A DNA stretch of 9,718 nt from Candidatus Rifleibacteriota bacterium (lineage in GTDB: Bacteria; Riflebacteria; Ozemobacteria; Ozemobacterales; Ozemobacteraceae), in NCBI GenBank assembly GCA_017526725.1, contig JAFXRA010000236.1, positions 1 to 9,718 on the forward strand, written 5' to 3'. Position numbers and translations under genes: made by a program. A model generated the notes under the pieces. That model did not search any database and had not been told where the DNA came from. It saw only the letters and a list, made by a program, of their open reading frames with translations. Numbering within the stretch: the stretch's first letter is position 1; every line of letters begins with the position of its first letter. Shown here piece after piece: positions 5,043 to 9,718 of the stretch.

Positions 5043-7132
5043 TGGCTGGCTTGAATAAAAAAATAAAGATTAAGTATTTTACAGGAATTAGAGTAAAACT
5101 AACTATAATCATTCTTGGTGTAACTTTGATTCCTTTAGGGCTGTTAGGTTATTGGTCATATAATACCCAAAAAGAGATAATTACCAGAGAAGTAACTGCA
5201 AGCCATATAGAGCTTTCTAACACAATTGCCCGTGGTATTTATGAAAACTTGGAATTTACTAGAAGGCTGATGAATTCAGTTGGCGAGCTTAAAGTTGTTC
5301 AGGCTTTGAATCCTGAAGTAACAGAAGACTATTTTAACGCTTTGATGCGTCATTTTTCTTTCTTTAAGTTGATGTATCTGATAGACAGTGCGAGAAAGAT
5401 AGTCGCAACAACAGATCCAACTGTTGTTTTGCCGGAAGATTGGCTTTTTTCTAAAGCAGTAAAAAGAAGTTATCAAGGCTCTCTATCTGAAGTAAGAACT
5501 TCATTGGATGGCCCTCCGACAATGACTTTGGAATCCGTTATACGCTCACCGAATATGGGTATAAACGGTGTGTTGATATCAGAAGTCAACCTATCCAGCA
5601 TAAAAGAACTGCTAAAAAATGCTTTAAAAAATTCTAAATCTCAAGGTTTGGTTTTCGATGAAGTTGGAGCCATTATTGCTCGTTCTGATGAAAACGCTGG
5701 AATATCAGACGTGGCTTTTTCTGAAGTAGTAGATTCAGATATCACTAACTTGAAGACAATTAATGGTGAATCATATTTACTTACTGCTGTTTCTCTTAAA
5801 AAGTTTGATTTTTACCAGGCTCCAAACTGGACAATAGTTCTGCAGGTTCCAGAAAGAATAGCATTTGCTGCTGCTTATAAGTTCAGGGAACGCATGCTCA
5901 GCATATTTGGTTTGACTGCTTTAATATCTGTTATTATTGCGATTATTCTTGCAAGAGGCTTCACTGTTCCAATCGGCAAACTTGTAGATGGTGCTTCAAA
6001 TATTAGTCATGGTAATTATGACAAAGAAATGAAACCTACTTCATCAGATGAAATTGGCGAACTCACTCAAATCTTTGACGAGATGAGAATTAATATTAAA
6101 AATACTCAGGCTGATTTAGATGACAAAATCAAACAGCTTTCTACTCTATACGAAGTTGGAAAAGCTGTTACTTCAGAATTGAATTTTGTTAAGCTTCAGA
6201 ACATGATTCTTGATATAGTAGCAAAAGTTTTGAAAGCAGAAAAAGGTTCTTTGATGCTGATAGATGATGCTGAAAAAACTTTGACTATTGGTGTGGCAAT
6301 AGGCCTTAGTGATGAAATAACAAGAGATACTCGGCTTGAAGTGGGTGATTCCGTTGCCGGCTGGGTTGTAAAGAACCGTAAGTTCCTCTTTGTAAAAAAC
6401 GTTGAAGAAGATGAAGAATTCTTAAACATTAAAAAACAGAATGTTAAAGCTGGAACATTAATGTGTGCGCCGCTCATTTCTAAAGATAAGATTATGGGTG
6501 CTTTAAATGTTTCTAAATCAACTCCAGGCAGTTTTTCAGATAACGATTTCGAACTATTTGTAAATCTAGCAAATCAGGTTGCTATTGCAATAGACAACGC
6601 CAGACTCTATCGTTATGCTGTAACTGACGAAATGACAAAACTCTATAATCATAGATATTTCCAGCAGAGGTTGGACGAAGAATTGCTAAGAGCTGACCGC
6701 TATGAAGATCATATTTCTCTGCTTATTCTTGATGTTGACCACTTTAAGCATTTTAATGATACTTATGGTCATCCTGAAGGCGACAGAGTTCTGAAGACTG
6801 TTGCAAGACTCATAGAAAAGAGCATTCGTGAAATAGATATAGCAGCCAGATATGGCGGTGAAGAATTTGTTGTTATTTGTCCGGAAAAATCAGGAACAGG
6901 TGCTCTTGTTCCTGCTGAACGTATTAGAAAAGCAATCGAAGGATTTGACTTCAGGATTGACGGTGTTCATGTGCCAATAACGGTATCTGTTGGCGCAGCC
7001 TGTTATCCTGACAATGCTACTACTAAAGCAGAATTAATTAAAAAATCTGACACTGCGTTGTATTATTCTAAGGAAAACGGCAGAAACAGATCGACATTGT
7101 ATAATCCAATAATGGTAGAACATGAGGAATAA
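5042..7132 (+). CDS. Membrane diguanylate cyclase with dCache, HAMP, GAF and GGDEF domains
   Basis: The 696-residue protein should make c-di-GMP from two GTP. TM1 is about 19-39. An extracytoplasmic double-Cache-like sensor spans about 45-270, with PAS-like strands at MYLIDSARKIVATTDP (111-126) and GLVFDEVGAIIARSDE (202-217). TM2 is about 285-304, HAMP about 305-357, a linking signalling helix about 358-385, GAF about 380-520 and GGDEF about 527-688. The cyclase domain looks active: LILDVDHFKHFND (561-573) carries the metal-binding Asp, YGHPEGD follows, and the signature is GGEEF (605-609), an accepted active variant. An RxxD inhibitory site (R596 to D599) lies five residues before it, so product feedback is likely. 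No EAL or HD-GYP domain is present. The start overlaps the TPR stop. Two sensory inputs, periplasmic Cache and cytoplasmic GAF, probably converge on one output; neither ligand can be read from sequence. Confidence 0.95.
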   Translation: MAGLNKKIKIKYFTGIRVKLTIIILGVTLIPLGLLGYWSYNTQKEIITREVTASHIELSNTIARGIYENLEFTRRLMNSVGELKVVQALNPEVTEDYFNALMRHFSFFKLMYLIDSARKIVATTDPTVVLPEDWLFSKAVKRSYQGSLSEVRTSLDGPPTMTLESVIRSPNMGINGVLISEVNLSSIKELLKNALKNSKSQGLVFDEVGAIIARSDENAGISDVAFSEVVDSDITNLKTINGESYLLTAVSLKKFDFYQAPNWTIVLQVPERIAFAAAYKFRERMLSIFGLTALISVIIAIILARGFTVPIGKLVDGASNISHGNYDKEMKPTSSDEIGELTQIFDEMRINIKNTQADLDDKIKQLSTLYEVGKAVTSELNFVKLQNMILDIVAKVLKAEKGSLMLIDDAEKTLTIGVAIGLSDEITRDTRLEVGDSVAGWVVKNRKFLFVKNVEEDEEFLNIKKQNVKAGTLMCAPLISKDKIMGALNVSKSTPGSFSDNDFELFVNLANQVAIAIDNARLYRYAVTDEMTKLYNHRYFQQRLDEELLRADRYEDHISLLILDVDHFKHFNDTYGHPEGDRVLKTVARLIEKSIREIDIAARYGGEEFVVICPEKSGTGALVPAERIRKAIEGFDFRIDGVHVPITVSVGAACYPDNATTKAELIKKSDTALYYSKENGRNRSTLYNPIMVEHEE

Positions 7133-7137
7133 TAGCT

Positions 7138-8700
7138 ATGGATATTAAGATTAAAAGGCTTCTAAAGGATTTACACAATTCAGATGATGACTTAAGAACT
7201 TTGTCTGCTATGACTTTAATGAAGCTTGATTTCCCTGAACAGGAAACAAGAAATGAAGTAGTCTCAAATCTTGTTAAAGCTACTCAGGATGAAAATGTTT
7301 CAGTAAGATTTTTTGCTAGAAAAGCTCTTGATAAGATAAGTATGGCAGAAAAGCTTATGGTTACATCTGTTGAAGGTGCTACTGTTCCGATAAAAGACAG
7401 ACTGGCTTCACCAAATTTCAGAACCAGACTTTCTGCTGTTATGGATATAAAAAATAAGGCACAAAAAGATGAAAAAGGCGTAAAAGAAGAATACAAAGCT
7501 GAACTTCAAAAAATGCTTGAAACAGAAGATCATCCTTTTGTTGTTGCTGGGCTTATAAGCTGTCTTAAATATTTTTTAGAAAAAGAAGAAGCTTCTTTAT
7601 TAAGTAGATTCTTAACAGATTCTGACAATAGAGTTCGTTCAAATACAATTGAAGCGATAGAATATTTAAAGGCAGAAGATGCTATTCCTAGCTTGTTCTC
7701 CGCATTATCTGATAAAGATAACCGTATTAGAGCTGTTGCTGCTAAGGCTTTGCAGTCTTTCGGAGAAGAAAAAGTCTTTACTGAATTGAAGAAAATGCTG
7801 GATTCACCTGAAGAATGGATGAAAGGCAGTGCAATATACGCTCTTTCTCATATACAGGCAGGTGAAGCAATTAAGATGCTTATGGAAGCTGCAAGAAAAA
7901 GCTCAAGTCCTGATACTAGAGCCAAAGCTGTTATTGCATTGGCAAATTATTTCGATTCTACTGCTTACAGCTTTTTAAAGGGCATGAGTTTAAATGGAGA
8001 CGATGCTTCCAAAGAAGCTGCTGTTAGAGCTTTGAAGCTTATGGAAGAAAAGCATGGAAGCGAACCGCCGGCAACTACTATTGTTACAGAAGATGTTGCT
8101 GCTGAAGATAAAAAAGAAAATTCAGAAAAACAAGCAGAAGCTCCAAAAGAAGAAGATTTGGCAACTACTGTTACCAGATTCTTCAGAAGAGGAAAAGAAG
8201 AAGCTATTGGACTTTCCAACAAAACCGCCATTAACTTTGCTCTTAATGATTTGAAAAAACAAATTGATGAACATGTTCGTGAAGTAGGCAGATCTGTTTA
8301 TGATTTGTATCAGGGTGGCGAATTGGAATGGCAGGATCTTGTTTCAGTCGGAAATGAAATATTAAGAATGAATTATTTTATTCAGAAATATAGTGAGCAA
8401 TCAGAAAAAAAATCTGCTCCTGCATCAAATGAAGGTTTCTTTTCTCAATTAAAAAGCTTTTTCAGCCCCAAGACTCAGGAACAGAAAAAATCATCTAACC
8501 TGATTGAAACTTATACTAAGAGAAGAGATGATTTGTTCTTAAGAATGGGTCAGTTGGCTTTAAGGAAATATGAAGATAAAGAAGATGATTTCAAGCCAAA
8601 ATCACTTGAACCTCAGTATTTAACTTATCAAAAATTGGCTGTAAGACTTGAAAAAGAACAGAAGCGCCTTGAAGAAAGCGGTACTGAAGAGCAGAAATAG
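7138..8700 (+). CDS. HEAT-repeat protein with a duplicated C-terminal helical domain
   Basis: In this 520-residue cytoplasmic protein, residues 1-305 form about nine HEAT-like helix pairs. Clear examples are NVSVRFFARKALDKI (53-67), DNRVRSNTIEAIEYL (163-177) and DNRIRAVAAKALQSFG (194-209), each with the Asp/Arg turn typical of the repeats. A Glu/Lys/Ala-rich linker spans about 306-342. The C-terminal 345-515 is helical and seems to contain two related hairpins: IDEHVREVGRSVYDLYQGGE (376-395) and RRDDLFLRMGQLALRKYEDK (462-481), each followed by another helix (about 402-418 and 495-514) and separated by a polar segment. I cannot match this domain to a named family. There is no signal peptide or catalytic motif. 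GAGGA (7124-7128) lies 9 nt before ATG, and only 5 nt separate it from the cyclase stop, so it is the third gene of the operon. A scaffold or c-di-GMP output adaptor role is inference. Confidence 0.88.
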   Translation: MDIKIKRLLKDLHNSDDDLRTLSAMTLMKLDFPEQETRNEVVSNLVKATQDENVSVRFFARKALDKISMAEKLMVTSVEGATVPIKDRLASPNFRTRLSAVMDIKNKAQKDEKGVKEEYKAELQKMLETEDHPFVVAGLISCLKYFLEKEEASLLSRFLTDSDNRVRSNTIEAIEYLKAEDAIPSLFSALSDKDNRIRAVAAKALQSFGEEKVFTELKKMLDSPEEWMKGSAIYALSHIQAGEAIKMLMEAARKSSSPDTRAKAVIALANYFDSTAYSFLKGMSLNGDDASKEAAVRALKLMEEKHGSEPPATTIVTEDVAAEDKKENSEKQAEAPKEEDLATTVTRFFRRGKEEAIGLSNKTAINFALNDLKKQIDEHVREVGRSVYDLYQGGELEWQDLVSVGNEILRMNYFIQKYSEQSEKKSAPASNEGFFSQLKSFFSPKTQEQKKSSNLIETYTKRRDDLFLRMGQLALRKYEDKEDDFKPKSLEPQYLTYQKLAVRLEKEQKRLEESGTEEQK

Positions 8701-8704
8701 CACC

Positions 8705-8733
8705 TTGACATAAATCACACCGGCTCATATAAT
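8705..8733 (+). promoter_or_regulatory. Full-consensus sigma-70-type promoter for proS
   Basis: TTGACA (8705-8710) and TATAAT (8728-8733) are separated by exactly 17 bp, so both hexamers and the spacing match the housekeeping consensus. The expected start is about 8740-8742, giving a leader of some 31 nt with an AAAGG ribosome site (8762-8766) 6 nt before ATG. The leader is too short for a T-box. Confidence 0.85.
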
Positions 8734-8741
8734 GAGCCGGT
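8719..8741 (+). terminator. 10-bp perfect palindrome: probable operon terminator and possible operator
   Basis: ACCGGCTCAT (8719-8728) and ATGAGCCGGT (8732-8741) pair perfectly around ATA. It starts 18 nt after the HEAT gene stop and is followed by AACTTATTTTA, a broken T-rich tract, so it is a moderate intrinsic terminator. The same DNA contains the -10 box of the proS promoter at its centre, so as DNA it could also be an operator. Confidence 0.7.
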
Positions 8742-8757
8742 AACTTATTTTAGGTAA

Positions 8758-9718
<961 letters not shown>

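Noticed and set aside
6854..6868. Degenerate, inactive GGDEF site
   Set aside because: The signature is GGEEF, a functional variant, and the metal-binding Asp and surrounding motifs are intact.

Overview
The window is an AT-rich, densely coded stretch of a bacterial genome. All genes but one small one lie on the + strand. A chemoreceptor, a membrane-bound diguanylate cyclase and a type 3 (archaeal/eukaryotic-like) prolyl-tRNA synthetase point to a motile bacterium that signals with c-di-GMP. The sequence alone does not fix the phylum. Spirochaetes, Elusimicrobia, Riflebacteria and Melainabacteria-like lineages are guesses I cannot separate here.

Region 1 (1-3378) looks like one transcription unit. 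It holds the 3' end of a pyrimidine-nucleoside phosphorylase gene, then a dGTPase-like HD-domain triphosphohydrolase, then a two-TM methyl-accepting chemotaxis protein. The gaps are 9 and 2 nt. The first two genes belong to nucleoside salvage and dNTP control. The chemoreceptor carries an odd Lys-rich/Asp-Glu-rich insert in its sensor domain.

Region 2 (3379-4034) holds a repeat-rich intergenic block (3379-3640). It contains perfect hairpins beside both convergent stop codons, a 10-bp inverted repeat, three 15-bp units whose GAA-loop mini-hairpins covary, five 7-bp tandem repeats and a 14-bp repeat pair. Next is a small three-TM membrane protein gene on the - strand, and then a divergent promoter region.

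Region 3 (4035-8700) is a compact three-gene operon: a TPR scaffold, a dCache-HAMP-GAF-GGDEF diguanylate cyclase and a HEAT-repeat protein with a new-looking C-terminal helical domain. Adjacent genes overlap by 1 nt or lie 5 nt apart. Two non-enzymatic repeat scaffolds flanking a membrane c-di-GMP synthase suggest a dedicated signalling module, and this is the best candidate here for an undescribed system.

Region 4 (8701-9718) begins with a full-consensus sigma-70-type promoter (TTGACA, 17-bp spacer, TATAAT). Its -10 box is the centre of a perfect 10-bp palindrome that also looks like the terminator of the preceding operon. It drives proS, which runs off the window end.
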